A stretch of 64,000 nucleotides of DNA from Allantophomopsis cytisporea. Taxonomy: Eukaryota; Ascomycota; Leotiomycetes; Phacidiales; Phacidiaceae. Positions 31,701 through 44,171 of the stretch are shown piece after piece. The first letter of the stretch is position 1, and every line of letters begins with the position of its first letter. The stretch spans positions 558,001 to 622,000 of the forward strand of contig CP103037.1 in NCBI GenBank assembly GCA_024752435.1, read 5' to 3'. A program made the position numbers and the translations under genes. The notes beneath the pieces are model-generated. The model was not told where the DNA came from. It worked only from the letters and a program-made list of their open reading frames with translations, and made no database searches.

Positions 31701-33761
31701 TTATTTCGTCTTGGTAGAGGTCGTTAAGGAGCTGGTCTTTGTCGACGAGGATTTCGTAGACGTAGTCGACGTAATCGTCGAGCTCGAACTCTTTGTACTC
31801 GTAACCAGTGTACTCGCAGTCGTCTGTCCACCACCCCCGCTCTTCGTTGTTGAAATGCTTGCCCCGCTTGTATGCGTAGCGTAATAACTATTCAAATCTG
31901 CCTCGATGCTCAGCGCATCTGGGTAGGCATTCAACCCCTGGAAGTAGGGCAAACGCTCGTTTGTGATCTTTTCCACATCAGTGGGTCCGCTGTACGACTT
32001 CGCTTGGAAGATGTCGGCCATAGGGTCCGCGAAGGAGACGGTTTCTGGGTAGCCGTAGTCAGTGAGATTTACGGTGGAGACGTTGAATGCGGCCATCATG
32101 TCGTGATCTTCGTGGACGAGATTATGGCAGTGGAACTGAGAGTGTCAGTCATGCGTCGCTCATCCTTGTCTGATTAATTTCCAGAGAGGGGTTCTTCGGG
32201 ACTCACCATATAAACTCCGGACCAAGGGGCAAAATTAGCTATCAGCTCTACCCTCTCATTGACACCGAGATAGACCACCTATTAAGTATGTAAGTATAAA
32301 GATAAACATAAACAAATAACAAATCTATCTATGCTGTATCTAGTTCCTCAAGATTTGAACTTACATCCTTGAGCGCAGCTGCTTCATAGGCTTCCACGGC
32401 GCCCCGCCCCCCAGATCGGCTGACGACTTGAAAGTCAATGAGATGAATGTGAATAGGATGCGACCATCCACCGCTCTTATTGATAAGTTCCCAGCGTTGC
32501 ACACGTCCTTGCTCTGGGAAAGCGAGGATACGATTGGGGATATCCTCAAATCCGATGCCATTGATAAGCCATTCACCATTCGTGCGCTCGAAAGTGAAGG
32601 ATTTGTCGATAACGGGATGCGCAGCCGGAGTATTGAGGTTAGAAAGGTGCGAAGGGATGGGACCATTGTTTGAAAGTGAGGTCACAGTTGATCCAACAAC
32701 GAACTTCATTACGCGGTCGGTGGCTGGGTAATCTGTGTTTGTCTGGAATTGAAGCTCGTTTTTGAGAGTTAGATTCTTGCCTTGATACTTTGCGAAGTCG
32801 ATCACAATCTCATAGCGTTCTGCCATGGCTATGATCAGAGATGTTGTATCTACTGGGTGATCGAGATAACCGGCATCAGCGCCAACGACGGTGAATGATA
32901 AGCGAGTATTCGGTGCATCGTCAGCGACAAGGTAGAGCTTGTAAGAGCGAGATATGGAGGCATCTAGAAGCCGAAATTTGTACAAACGCGGCTCGGCCTT
33001 CATGTAAGGCCATGGCTGTGCATTGACTGTGATAACGTCACCGAACAATGAGGTGCGCTCATTTTCAGGGGAAAGGAGTTCTCCACTTGGTAAGAACTGC
33101 TTTGATGCAATCATTAGGGGAATGTCATAGTCTCCTGTTGGGAGCTGAAGAGCATTGTCAACACTTGGATCATCCAATAAGTAGAATCCAGCTTGCCCAA
33201 AATAAGCATTGACAGCGGTGATGCCGAGAGAGTGATCATGATACCAGAGAGTTCTCATGGGTTGAGCATTGGGGTAATAGTAATCCTTTGCCTGGCCAGG
33301 GAAGGTTCTGTCTTCAGCCCAGCCATCGAACGGGGTTCTGCTGTAAGAGCCATGGAGATGAATGGAAGATGGGCGATCATAGTTGTTAATGAACTTGACG
33401 ACTGCTTCACGGCCCCTTGTCATCTTGAAGGTTGGTCCGGGAGCAATCCCATTGTATCCAACTAAGGACGTTGGCCCAAGCTCTGGGTAGACCTGTGCGG
33501 TGAAAGGCTTTATGTTGATCTCATAGTAATCAATGGTTTTCCCAGTAGATGCATTGGTATAAGAAGTAAGCGGCGCAAGAGTGGGTGGAATGGGAAGAGG
33601 GAATTCGAAGATGTGCTTATATCTGAATATCCATATCAGCTACTGCGATTCTTCTTAATATCAAATAAATTATAAACTTACTCCGGTGAAACCCAGTTGT
33701 CAGCTAATATAGGAGCCACGAGGAGGTTGGTAGCCAAGAGTCCAAGTACAAAACGAGACAT
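31701..33761 (-). CDS. Secreted bilirubin-oxidase-like multicopper oxidase
   Basis: A 614-aa secreted laccase-superfamily oxidase that couples one-electron oxidation of phenolics or similar substrates to reduction of O2. Four exons fit: 33761-33682, 33622-32365, 32278-32207, 32135-31701. A signal peptide (MSRFVLGLLATNLLVAPILA) starts it. The four copper motifs are SSIHLHG (residues about 115-118), TLWYHDHSLG (153-160), HPIHIHLIDF (415-424) and HCHNLVHEDHDMM (472-484). In the last, H-x4-M gives a methionine axial ligand, as in bilirubin oxidases and low-potential laccases. The HCH block spans an exon joint and was confirmed on the DNA. The last 50 residues are a Ser/Thr/Lys low-complexity tail, unusual for a laccase and possibly O-glycosylated. 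Divergent from the secreted protein at 36.2 kb. Confidence 0.9.
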
Positions 33762-36183
33762 TGTATGAAGTAATAATCAGAGCGCAGAACAAAGTAATGG
33801 AACTTGGATGTGCCAAAGGCTTTGAGACACGGATTCAGATTGCTTGAATAGCTTGGCTCTTTCTCTTGAATGAAAGTGAAGTTTATATAGATGAAAGCCA
33901 TCCTCCTCCGGATCATCACACACCACCCTTTTCTCTTACTCGCATGCTATTCTCAGCAATTCATCCTGTACATGACACGCCTTCATCATCAATCAAAGCC
34001 ACGAGGAGCATGGATCTGTCTGAGACCATCGTGGTTTCCCTTGGCACATTGTGGCGAATATGCCGTTGAGACAGTATGCAACTCAGTATCATACCCCTCT
34101 CCCTTTCTCGATACAAATGAATAGCTAATAATACACAGCCATGAGAGTTCCTTCCGCCAAACAGTCATTAGCCAAATCCCAATCAAATGAAACGACTTGA
34201 TGTTGGCGGATAGGAGCCTCATTGCCAAGGTATTGCCAAGTCACGGGCTGACAAGTAGACTACAAGTACCACCTCGTGGTGTCGTTCCAGCTTGGCGGAG
34301 ACGAGATGACAACCACATGACACTCAGATGTACAGGTTCCCGATAGACTACTGATTCGTCTGCCGTGTCACCTCGGGCCAGACGAGAACTGAGAAATGGA
34401 AATTTATTTGCCCATATTGGGGTATTGAGTCAGCCTTACGTTCTTGGCATGAATCCATATCTCACCATAACATGGAACTTTGAACTGATTCGGGCATATC
34501 GCGTCTCTGAAGGATGAATATGCTTAGAAAACCTCATGCGCAACAACTCATGCACAACAATTGAGGCGGCCTTATAGTTCATCTGAACATCTGACGAAGT
34601 TCAGAAATCTGGCCTCGATAGAACTGTTGCATCTGCAGCCAAGGAAGGTAATCGCCCCAGGCAAAATAAAGACTGCGCTGACATGATAAAGCCACATGGA
34701 AGTCGCAGAAAGCAACAGTGCGCCAACTCTCACCTCATGAACAAGGAATGCCAAGCTCAACGGAAAGGCTTAACAGTACCATAAGTTTGGTAAAGCAGCT
34801 TCCTATGACGGGCAAAGTTCATCACACAGGATTGATTGCCAAGCAAACTATGCTTACATTGTTCACTAGCCTTGTAGGTTGTCTCCAGCCTCTGGCCTTC
34901 AACTTGTTCTTGTAACAAAGAAACAAGCACAAATTGAACCTCTGGCTGCTGGAACCTGGTCCCTATCAGTGGGATCCATGGTTCTGGGAAGAGGGCAAAG
35001 GCTGGGAAAGTTTTACGTTGCCACAAGAAACAGCCAGGTAGGAAACAGTTGAAAATCCGACTTCGGAGGATTAAGATGGAGAAAACGTGGCACCGTCCAA
35101 GGAATCAAGAATGCTAAGATAAGGCGCCCAGCTCAAACATGTAAGCTTAGCGTAGTTATTAGTTCTTTTGTCAATATGAATATCGTGCTTTTGTTGTTGT
35201 CTAGGCTTGGAGAAGGATCAATTCTGGTAGCGGGCTTCTGGGGCTTTTGTTGCACGACCGCTTTGGGAAAGCTCCCCATCACACTAATAGTCGGTCCCTC
35301 TGAGCAGAAAACACCACAATACCGCCCAACCTTTACTCCAGCCACAGAAATATTGGCGGTCCAGATTCTCTCTCTCTCTTTCTCAGCCTTCATCTTCCTT
35401 GTCCCATAGCCGAACATGCCACTAGACACCATGCAACTCCTGTCACAGCCTTACTCTTATTGTTTAATACCGACACTATCGTATAATGAATATCAAGCTC
35501 ATTTGATCTGACAATCACCTGTGCCGTCTCTGATGATCCTGGTCAAGGATCCGTATAATCCTTGATAGAGATCATGTTAACGGACCCTACGATTTGCCGC
35601 ATGATCTTCCAACAAGCATTCTTTTCAGCACAATGGTCCCTACCATCCCCACAACCAAGTCAGAGCAAGACAGGATCCTAGGAATTACCCGGACGATCTC
35701 CCTAGTTGATGAGTTGATACTAAGCGATATTAGATACATACCACGTCTACCAGAGCATCCAGAAGCTGCGTCAAGATAAACTGGTGTCATAGCCAGCCGC
35801 CACGCTTACCATCGTACATTGGAACCGGGTCGAAGTATTCATCAAAGAAATTGCTCAACGAATGAATGGAAATCTATTGTTAGGATGCTTCTGATATTGT
35901 ATCTGCGCACATAGCGGCAGAGGCATTCTAGAATTATATTGGATGACACTCATCTTTGGTCACACAGGTCTCCAATGAGTCCAGGGATGCTAAAATCTGA
36001 ATACGAATATAGTGACTACGGGTCGTGTATACTAAGGTCAGTGTCAATCTTCCAGATTGAAATCCATATCAAGAGACTTGGCCTCTCGACTTCCTTCCAG
36101 ATTTCAAAAGCAACCATCAAGAATCATCATCCCTTATTCTGTTTTCTCCAGAGCCTGGCAATATCCGTTTGCATTCCTTCAAG
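33762..36183. other. 2.4-kb divergent intergenic region
   Basis: Lies between the 5' ends of the multicopper oxidase and the secreted protein. No gene recognised; frames up to about 100 codons lack domains. It holds the promoters of both genes. Confidence 0.5.
33881..33890 (-). promoter_or_regulatory. TATA-like element of the multicopper oxidase
   Basis: CTATATAAAC on the minus strand, about 120 bp upstream of the ATG at 33761. Confidence 0.4.
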
Positions 36184-37946
36184 ATGCTGAGGCTCAACTT
36201 CTCAATCATTCTCTTTGCTTTGGCCTTGTTTGGCCTTTCCACATCTCAATTGACTCCTTCTGCCCCGTATGATCCTAGTCCTTTCACATCAATTGGGACT
36301 ATCACCTCCATGTCACTTGACAAGACTGGCGGAACTCTTGCAGGTGGATCAATTACTGTTGATGGGGTAACCATTAAAATTCCTGCCAACACTCTTGTTA
36401 CGTTACCAGCCATAACTGTTTCTTGGGGGGAGCTCTTTGATTCTGCTGGCAGCGGGCAAGCAAGTGGTTTCGAAGCCAATGTACGTTCACAAATCACACT
36501 GCGAATGGATCTTGCTAATTTACGTCCAGATCATTGGAAACAGAGTCAATAATCAATTGATTGCCGGTCTTGTTTATATATCCCAGAGATCTCTTCAGAC
36601 TACACAAGGCTTCATCAGCAGCATTGATCCATCCAATGGTCACTTCATAGTTGATGGTATTGACTGTGTAATCAACGACCCAGTTGGCGCATATGGTCCA
36701 GTATATGCTGGCGATCCTCTATGGACATCTGACCCACAGAACCCATCTATCCACGCCCAAAATGGTTTCCCAATGTGCATTCCTCGGTCTTCCTCCGACA
36801 ATCTCTGCCCATCCAAGAACCGACCTAAAGATACTAATGGAGCGTACAAGACCATTTTGTGAGATCCCAGTTTTTGTCTGTCAACAGCTACAAGTACTAA
36901 TACAGACCAGCACTTTTGGAGATCCATCTAAGCTTGCCAGCGGCGACCCAGATCCAAACTTCATGGCGCCACTTGTCATTGGCGACTACGTCATCATGCA
37001 AGGGACCTTCAAGGGTAGCACCTATGAAGTAAATGCCTTGAATGCAAACCTGGGGATTTTCACCACACCCGGCACGAAGCCGGCCTACGTGACTGTTGAA
37101 TCTGCTGCCTTCGGTATCACCAGTCCTACGGCCGGCGAAATCGCTGAAACACGTGCAGTAGCATGGTCAACAGATCTCGGCAGCACACTCAACTGGTTTG
37201 CAATTGATGTTGACCCATGCTCCGGCGCCTCAACGGAGCGTTCCATTGCAGTCGGTCAACCAAATGGTGCGGGGACTGTCCCCGTAGGCCGTGCAACTTT
37301 CCGCGAAGGTAAGACGGCTATCTCTCCCGCTACTCGTCAGGTTGGTTTCCGCCTCTCAACAGGAACAGCTCCTGCGAGCCAGAACATCACTGCCGGGCAA
37401 TTCGTACAACCCATATTCGACTATATCTTCCCCGAGTTGCTCACCTTTGGTAATCCCATGTTCCCGAATGCTTTTGAGGTCATTCCCTTCCTCGCTCTTG
37501 GCTCTGGCCCATACGTTCCTGGTCGCGCAGATGTCGCCCCACCTGCTACACCCGTCGTTGTTGGACAGCTCAACCCCTGGCCAGGGGCTTCTGCGCCTGC
37601 TGCTACTTCCTGCCCTCCTCCTTCACCAACCACATCTACCCCAGCTACCCCAGCATCATCAAGCCCGGCAGCAACGACGTCTGTAGCGCCGGATACAGTG
37701 ACAATTGATGCGACGTCTTCCAAGGCGCAGAAGGGCGTTGTCCTCGTTTCTGTTCAAGCACATTCCAGCAACACCGGGGCGACATTGAGTATGAGCCTTG
37801 CAGGCACGAATCCGGTTGGTAGCACAAAGATGACGGCTATTAGTGGTCAGCCTGGCTTCTTTACGTTAGACATAAGCGTCAAGGTTAAGCCGACGTCTGT
37901 TACTGTTACTAGTGATAAGGGTGGAAGTGTGACGAAGGCTTTGTGA
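36184..37946 (+). CDS. Secreted protein of unknown function
   Basis: A 553-aa predicted secreted protein from three exons: 36184-36480, 36530-36858, 36911-37946. The start was chosen because MLRLNFSIILFALALFGLSTSQ is a clear signal peptide. The mature part is beta-rich and repetitive in style. An N-terminal SITVDGVTIKIPANTLVTLP is followed by IAGLVYISQRSL, GFISSIDPSNGHFIVDGIDCVINDPVGAYG, a Cys-containing stretch (MCIPRSS...LCPSKNRP), and GDYVIMQGTFKGSTYEVNAL. Late on, there is a Ser/Thr/Pro/Ala-rich linker (about residues 435-470) and a final domain. I know of similar fungal proteins but cannot name a function. It lies beside the oxidative enzymes; a link is only positional. Confidence 0.82.
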
Positions 37947-38664
37947 TTTGAAATGGTTTAACATCAAGTAGCTTGAAAATTGGAGGCGTTTTGGTTGGGT
38001 AGTTCACCCTTTACGTGGAATTTGAGATCTGAGATAAGTCACATCGTTAGGTAAACATATTGAGATTTGGGATACGATAAATAGTTTTATTCTGTGACCG
38101 GTGTTAATATCTGTAAGAAATGTTCCACCCAATTGAGGTATAATTCTAGGGATAGGTCAAAAGAGTAATTTAGTTACCTTCACCTTGTCTAGAGTAGGTA
38201 AGGACTTTTTATGCTTTTAGACACTCCATCTACTCTCGTCGAATGCGCCATATGCAAATTAGAGATACAGTTCTCCGCTCGAAACATCATCAAGCTTCTG
38301 TTGTACATATACAAAGTTGGATATTTTGCATGATTGTGCCATTCTGACCATAGTTCAGTCAGTTCGATATCGCTGGCAGCGTTTGAGGACCATCATATAC
38401 AGTATTGAAACTCACTATGTGCATCCGGGAGCCTTTTGAATCGATTATGGTTTGGATAATGTGATTGTCTCCGATGACAGGAGCTCATGAAGATAAGAGA
38501 AGCCCTGTACCCTCTGACTACCTATCATTTGTATTTAATCTAGTCCCTTTAAGTATCAGTAGCGCCCGCGGCTTCGTATGTATCATTTGTACTCATTACC
38601 GCTCATTCTATTTCCAAGTTGTTTAGCTTCTAGTCAGAATCGCACCCATGCTAACACCATCCAC
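37947..38664. other. Intergenic, no gene recognised
   Basis: About 700 bp between convergent genes, AT-rich, nothing recognisable. Confidence 0.5.
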
Positions 38665-40050
38665 TTAACCTCTCAAGAACTCCTTGACAGTCTCACCCCA
38701 GATGACGCCTCTCTTATAGAAATGCATAGCAGGTACATTTCCTTCTTTCAACCCATCAACAGCCTGCGCCAGCTCTTCACCTAGCCCCTCATCCTTTATA
38801 TCCCGGATAGGATACAAGTACGTCTTGAATGCGAACACCAAAGCCTTCGTGTTCGGAAGTCGATGCAGAGTCTGTCTCTCACAACGAAGGAAGGTATTCT
38901 CAAGATCAATAATCTCTTCTTGGACCTCCTCGTCTTCATACAAATGATTCCCACTCGCAGCGTAAAGGTTGCCATGCGTCGTGATAGACCAATTTACACG
39001 CCTGACAAGCTTCCCAACCTCAATTCGTCCAAAAAACCTGTCCATACTCCTGTCCAATTTCTCTTTATACCCAGGAACCGGCTTATGGATATCGCGCAGC
39101 CGTTTTCCCAGCTTCTCGGCTGCGTTAAATCCCGCTGGAAAACATGTTACGTAGCCCTGTAGCATATAGCTGTCTCCGTCCGGCAATAGTACCAGGAAAT
39201 CCTCGTCGATATTCTCTCCTAGTATCTCAAGAGCCGCAGCAGGCGAGGGGGCGGGAAGCGGGAGAGAACGACCAGTGACAAGGTTGAGGAGTGATGTGGG
39301 CTGGAGCGTAAACATAGTGGGGAAACGTGCTGGCAGATAATTGGTTAGGAGGTAGGTGTAAAGCTCAGAGATAGCGGCGTGAGAGGGTGACAGGACGCCG
39401 AGGACGATGTCTCTATGCTCGGTAAGAATATCACGTCGGGTATTTATGCGATTAAGGTAATTTTTGTCCATTTCAAGGAGTGTGGAGGGAGAAATCGTTT
39501 CGAGGCCTGGGGGTGAGCTTTGGTGGATATACGGGGGTTGCATGGGACATACCCATTGTCAAGTGGTATTTGGGCTTGAAGGGACGGAACTTCACGGGTT
39601 CTTGAACTGACCAATCGAAGTTGGGCAAAGGCTCGATCTTGGGAACATAGGGGACGTTTTGTGAAGACTTGAACGTTTCAGTTTCGTGGTATCATTCAGA
39701 GAAACCTAAAGTGTGAAATGAAAAGAAAGTTCGTCTGCTCGACATGATATGAAGGAAGTGAGAACGAAAGTAGACGAGTAGATCTCCACTTTGTTGAAGT
39801 GATGACATAAAAGTTCATGTGAACAATTCACATGCACTCCATTCTTCTAAGGACCATCATAGGAAACAAATCCATATGTCTCGTTCTTGTGTGAATGACT
39901 GAAAGCAAAAATATATCTACGTACCTGATCCCTCTTTCCCTTTCTCTGGCCTAACCTCCATATTCCCCAGCACAATACAATAACCACGGGGACCCATCGA
40001 GCATTGCTGACTGCTAAATCATACAACCCTCTCATATTGATCATTACCAT
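38665..40050 (-). CDS. DUF3445 / haem-dependent oxidative N-demethylase-like protein, membrane-anchored
   Basis: A 360-aa protein of the DUF3445 (HDOD alpha-subunit-like) family. Three exons fit exactly: 40050-39925, 39667-39553, 39506-38665. Exon 1 encodes a signal anchor (WVPVVIVLCWGIWRL) followed by a basic KGKRDQ stop-transfer stretch. Exon 2 encodes FDWSVQEPVKFRPFKPKYHLTMG, the family hallmark, and exon 3 continues GLETISPSTLLEMDKNYLNRI. Further blocks are SYMLQGYVTCFPAGFNAAEKLGKRLRDIHKPVPGY, VNWSITTHG and LRCERQTLHRLPNTKALVFAFKTY, as in other fungal members. In bacteria relatives demethylate amines using haem; here activity is inferred. Start could be the first or second Met of MVMINM. 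Confidence 0.85.
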
Positions 40051-40521
40051 AACTCGTGATACTATTGAGGCAATGTATTAGATTCACAGCTCTGAGTAAT
40101 AACGACTTTGACATTGGGTAAAGGTGGGGTGGAGGGATCCCGCATTGAATTACCTAATACGGTAAGGTGCTGTTGGTTATCACACAGATATGTATCTTGT
40201 ATGCAACCGCGGGGTTGAGATCGACAGCATGGATTGGCAGGTTACCCGAGTATGTATGTAGTCTTATCAAAAGGACTTGATACGAGGCTGAGGGTTTTAT
40301 GGAATATAATTTTGTGCGTCTACATATATACATATCAGTTATTTTTATATACTTTTCTGTTGTGATATACAAGGCTCCAAATCAGCCATAAAATTTCAAG
40401 ACGAAATCCCATATCCCGACCCAAACTCCAAAGCACCTCGATAAGTTCTTAAACCATCGTTCGTCATCGTCATCGTCTCATCCTAAGTCATCCAGAATTC
40501 CTCATACCAATCGTAGCTCAC
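40051..40521. other. Intergenic, no gene recognised
   Basis: About 470 bp spacer upstream of the DUF3445 gene, holding its promoter. No other feature seen. Confidence 0.5.
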
Positions 40522-41025
40522 TCACAACCGACTCATGCCCTTCTCCAAGACCCACCGTCCAAACAACCCCGCTAATATTACAGCCGCAAGTCCGCCAAGC
40601 ACAAGCACAACCACCACCGACTTCCGCATATCAAAAGCCTGCACAACCTCCATCCTCATCATCTTGCGCTGGTTGTTGTGCCAATACCACTCCTCATCGC
40701 TAACCTTGCTCATGCCTCCATCTGGATTCCGCACATATGAATACGGGCTCTCCTTGTACAGCAGGCGCCGAGCGAAGCCACGTATCTTTCCGAGGAGTCC
40801 TGTGGACGATGGTTGATGTGAGGTGGTACGCGCAGAGGAATTCGCGCGATCGATGAGTGCCAGTGAGATGAGGAAAGAGATGAAGGTTAATGGAGTGATG
40901 AGAAACTGCATTATGTTAGCTGGGACTTAGATCGAATGATGGAGATGAGGACATACCCGTGCAATTGCACCCTCCGTTTGAGCCGGTTGGGCGGCTGGAG
41001 CTTTTATGGATAGATCGGAAGCCAT
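40522..41025 (-). CDS. Conserved fungal two-TM protein of unknown function
   Basis: A 150-aa protein from two exons, 41025-40957 and 40905-40522; the GTATGT intron joins QTEGAIAR to FLITPLTFISF. Two membrane segments are seen: ITPLTFISFLISLALI (near residue 25-40) and VVVVLVLGGLAAVILAGLFG near the C-terminus. Between them lies a basic, aromatic stretch (RRLLYKESPYSYV, EEWYWHNNQRKMMRMEVVQAFDMR). I know conserved ascomycete proteins of this shape but no function. Confidence 0.75.
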
Positions 41026-42035
41026 TTTATTTCTTTCTCTCTTATGTAGATAGGCTTGCTTTGAATAGGTATACAAGACAGTGTAAGAGATAATTTCTTG
41101 AGCGTTTCTTAATGTCGAGTAATCATAATTCACAAGTTTGATATCCACGGCAGTCTCACATACTTAAGTATTGACAGGATGAGGGTGTCACGACGTCAAG
41201 TGTGGAGTTTGTTTTCGTGCTTACGGATGGAGGCTCGTACTTTGTGCTGTGCTGAGCTGCTTCGCCCACACTCATGGAGACTTCTCACGTCATGCGAGTG
41301 CGATGAGCGAGCGAAGAGCGACTGTGCGAGCCGCGATTAGGATGATTTTGGCTTGGCGCGGGTTGTTCTATGTGCCGCTCCGACGCGGATTATGTTGTGT
41401 GCGAGATGCGAATGCGAGAGCAATTGGGATTATAAATTGTTGCTTTGTTATCAATACTCTTGTCAAACTTAAATTCCACGACCCTTCTATTCATCAAGTG
41501 TGGCTGATGGTATTCTTATAATTTATATATTTTTAAGCGAATTTTTTCGATTTTTTGTTCAATGTGCTAATGGTTAAAATTGTACCAACAATTCTCGGGG
41601 AAGGCTGTGTAAAAAAGGTGTCGGGATATTCGGATAGTATTCATAGAATAACAGGTACGCCATATGAAAGAAGGTGTGGGATCGTGTATTTTACTTGATC
41701 CCTTGCCACCCACGATTTCTTTATTCTTTTGGAAAAAGAAGTCCTAGAAATATGGATATTCTTAAATCAAACTCAATTGAAATCACAATCCGAATATTTC
41801 GGTAATATTGAACGAAGACAAAAATGTGATTGGAATTCTGTTTTTGATTTCCAAATATTTATTTTGGAGAAAGTATAAAAATATCTTCACAAATTGGACC
41901 ATCAAAATTATACAAAAGTGACTTGCGGTAGTGTCACATTCTGGTCCAATGTGGAGGATAGCACTTAAGATGTTGGTACAGCAAAATTATTTCCAAACTT
42001 CGGATTGATCTAAATGGTATCATATGTAACAACAC
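41026..42035. other. Intergenic, strongly AT-rich
   Basis: About 1 kb. The part from 41520 to 42000 is markedly AT-rich with short A/T runs, unlike the genes around it. No gene is seen. It could be a decayed repeat. Confidence 0.45.
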
Positions 42036-43242
42036 TCAACCAGCTCTGGTATTGGCAATGTTCAAGACCAAGATGTCAGTCGCACCGACAGCAGTCAAAT
42101 CATCCATAACCGTAGCAATCCTCTTCTTCTCAACCATAGCAGAAACAGCCACCCAACCCTCTTCTTCGAGAGCGTTAATTGTTGGTGCTCGCTTCCCTGG
42201 GGTGATCTTGCAGGCCTCGGCCAACTTGCTTCGCTCCACGTTGTATTGGCAGAGGACGAACTTTTGCGCAGCTGTTGCAAGTTAGTGTACGTAGATAGTG
42301 GGATAAATAGGGGATCTTACTGATGACACCGTTGATTCTCGAGGCGATGAGCTCAACCAGTGCTGGGTTGGATGGGTTCTTGGACTTGACGAAGATGGCG
42401 GTACTTGATACGACAGTATCAATGGCCTTCAAGCCAGCAGCCTTCATGGTCTCACCGGACTCTACACACATTGTAAGCTATCATCCTCCCTGATGCAGAA
42501 ACCTTATACTCACCAACCAAATCCACAATGCCATCTGCAACACCAAGCGCACAAGCAGCCTCCACGCTTCCACTGAGCTCAATGATCTTTGTCTTCAACT
42601 TTCTGCCCTCGCCCGTAACCGACCTCTCATAACCAGCCTCAGCCTCAAGCTTCGCAAAGTATTCCTCAGCCAGGTGAACAAAGCTGGTACCGATGTTCTT
42701 GCCAATCAAGTCTGCAGGAGTCTTGTACTCTCCCTTCTCAGGAACCTGAACTTGCAATCTGCAGCCACCAAACGCAAGGTCAAGGACCTGCTCGACACCT
42801 TTTGGGCTCTCGTTCTCGATTGGTGTAGAAGTACCGCTGGCAGCGCGCGCGCTGGCAAGCGCTGCTACACCGGCATCGTGCTCGGCGACTTGGTCTGCGC
42901 CCGTGATACCGATATCGACACGACCCTCGCCCACGAATGTAGGGATGTCGGCTGCTGGAAGGAAAACAAGCGCGATCGGAAGGTTCTTCACCAGAGCAAT
43001 ATCCAGGCGTGATTCTCGGCGGAACTGGATGTCGGCACCCTCAAGGAGGTTCAGCGACTTCTCGAGAAGACGTCCCTCTGTGCTGCTTGTCAGCTGGGTT
43101 CGTGCTATGACTCAATTGCTGAGCGTGGACGTACTCTTTGGAACTGCGAAGAGCAGTCTTCCTTCTAAGCTTCATGGCTGTCAGTATATTCCTCTGGGCA
43201 TGCTGATATTGCGACTTCGGCTTACTGGTTAACGAGATCCAT
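42036..43242 (-). CDS. HIS1: ATP phosphoribosyltransferase, first step of histidine biosynthesis
   Basis: A 330-aa cytosolic enzyme joining ATP and PRPP in the first, feedback-controlled step of histidine synthesis. Five exons fit: 43242-43226 (17 nt), 43169-43135 (35 nt), 43077-42514, 42461-42321, 42271-42036. The start MDLVN and the tiny second exon give LEGRLLFAVPK, then KGRLLEKSLNLLEGADIQFRRESRLDIALVKNLPIALVFLPAADIPTFVGEGRVDIGITG, all classical HisG blocks. Next come GKNIGTSFVHLAEEYF and the PRPP-site IELSGSVEAACALGVADGIVDLVESG. The C-terminal HisG_C regulatory domain, with CKITPGKRAPTI, is present. Exon 1 is so short that automatic annotation may miss the start. Confidence 0.93.
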
Positions 43243-44171
43243 AGCTGGGGTTTGGTGGGAGGAATTGCGTATTGTTGTTTATCGGAGTTAGCAAGATGGG
43301 GTCGCGTCGTTTCTTTGTGGTGACGGAGAGATGCGCTGGTGTGTTTTGACCACAATGGTTTACAAGTTGAGTCAATAGGATCAATGGTAAGAGGAAGAAA
43401 GTCACGGAAGTAATGCAATGCAGAGGTCAATGAATGTATTACGATGCTTGATGAGCTGTCCCAATGTTTTCTCTCTTCTTGGCGGGGTCACGGCAATAAG
43501 TAGCACTTCATTGTGGATGACCTATCACAACCCCACGTTGAGCAGTAGGAGGAGAGGTCGTTGAATACATTCCTCTGTCTGAGTAAAAAACTTTCAAGGA
43601 CTGAATTGACAGGCATCATCAGGTAAAGTTAACGGCTATGGACTATTGATATGGAGATCATCATAGTGGCCATGTCCGGGATGTGGAAATTTGTATCTTC
43701 TCTCTTGTAGGTACTGACTGACGGATGTAGGAGTACATGTAGGAGTACTCCGACACAAAGAGTGTTTGCCTTGGGAGAAAGCTCATGTCTCTTGATGTTG
43801 GCCTTGTCATTAATTCTTGCTTGCATCGATAACTTTTTTTTTCTCCTTGCGACTTCGCTAAGTCAATGCCCATCCTCTGGTGCTCCATCACGGAACTTGA
43901 GCCTCACTTCCTCCGATTACCCACTAGTACCCTTACAGCATTAGCGCTTTTCTCTCCAACTTTCGTTCGCTAGGGTTGGCACAGTCGAAAAGCCCTATCG
44001 ATTTCCCAAACGAAGAAGAGAGTATCGACAAATCAAGCAAAAGACGACGCCAGCAATATCTCCCCGTACACCGATTTCCAGCGCATCACCCAAGTCAGTC
44101 TCGCCGATTCCCTCATCAACGACTTCCTCGAATTCCTCGCTGACCAAATTTTTCCAACATAGATCGCAAAA
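43243..44171. other. Divergent promoter region of HIS1 and eS28
   Basis: About 930 bp between two divergent housekeeping genes. No gene recognised inside. Confidence 0.5.
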
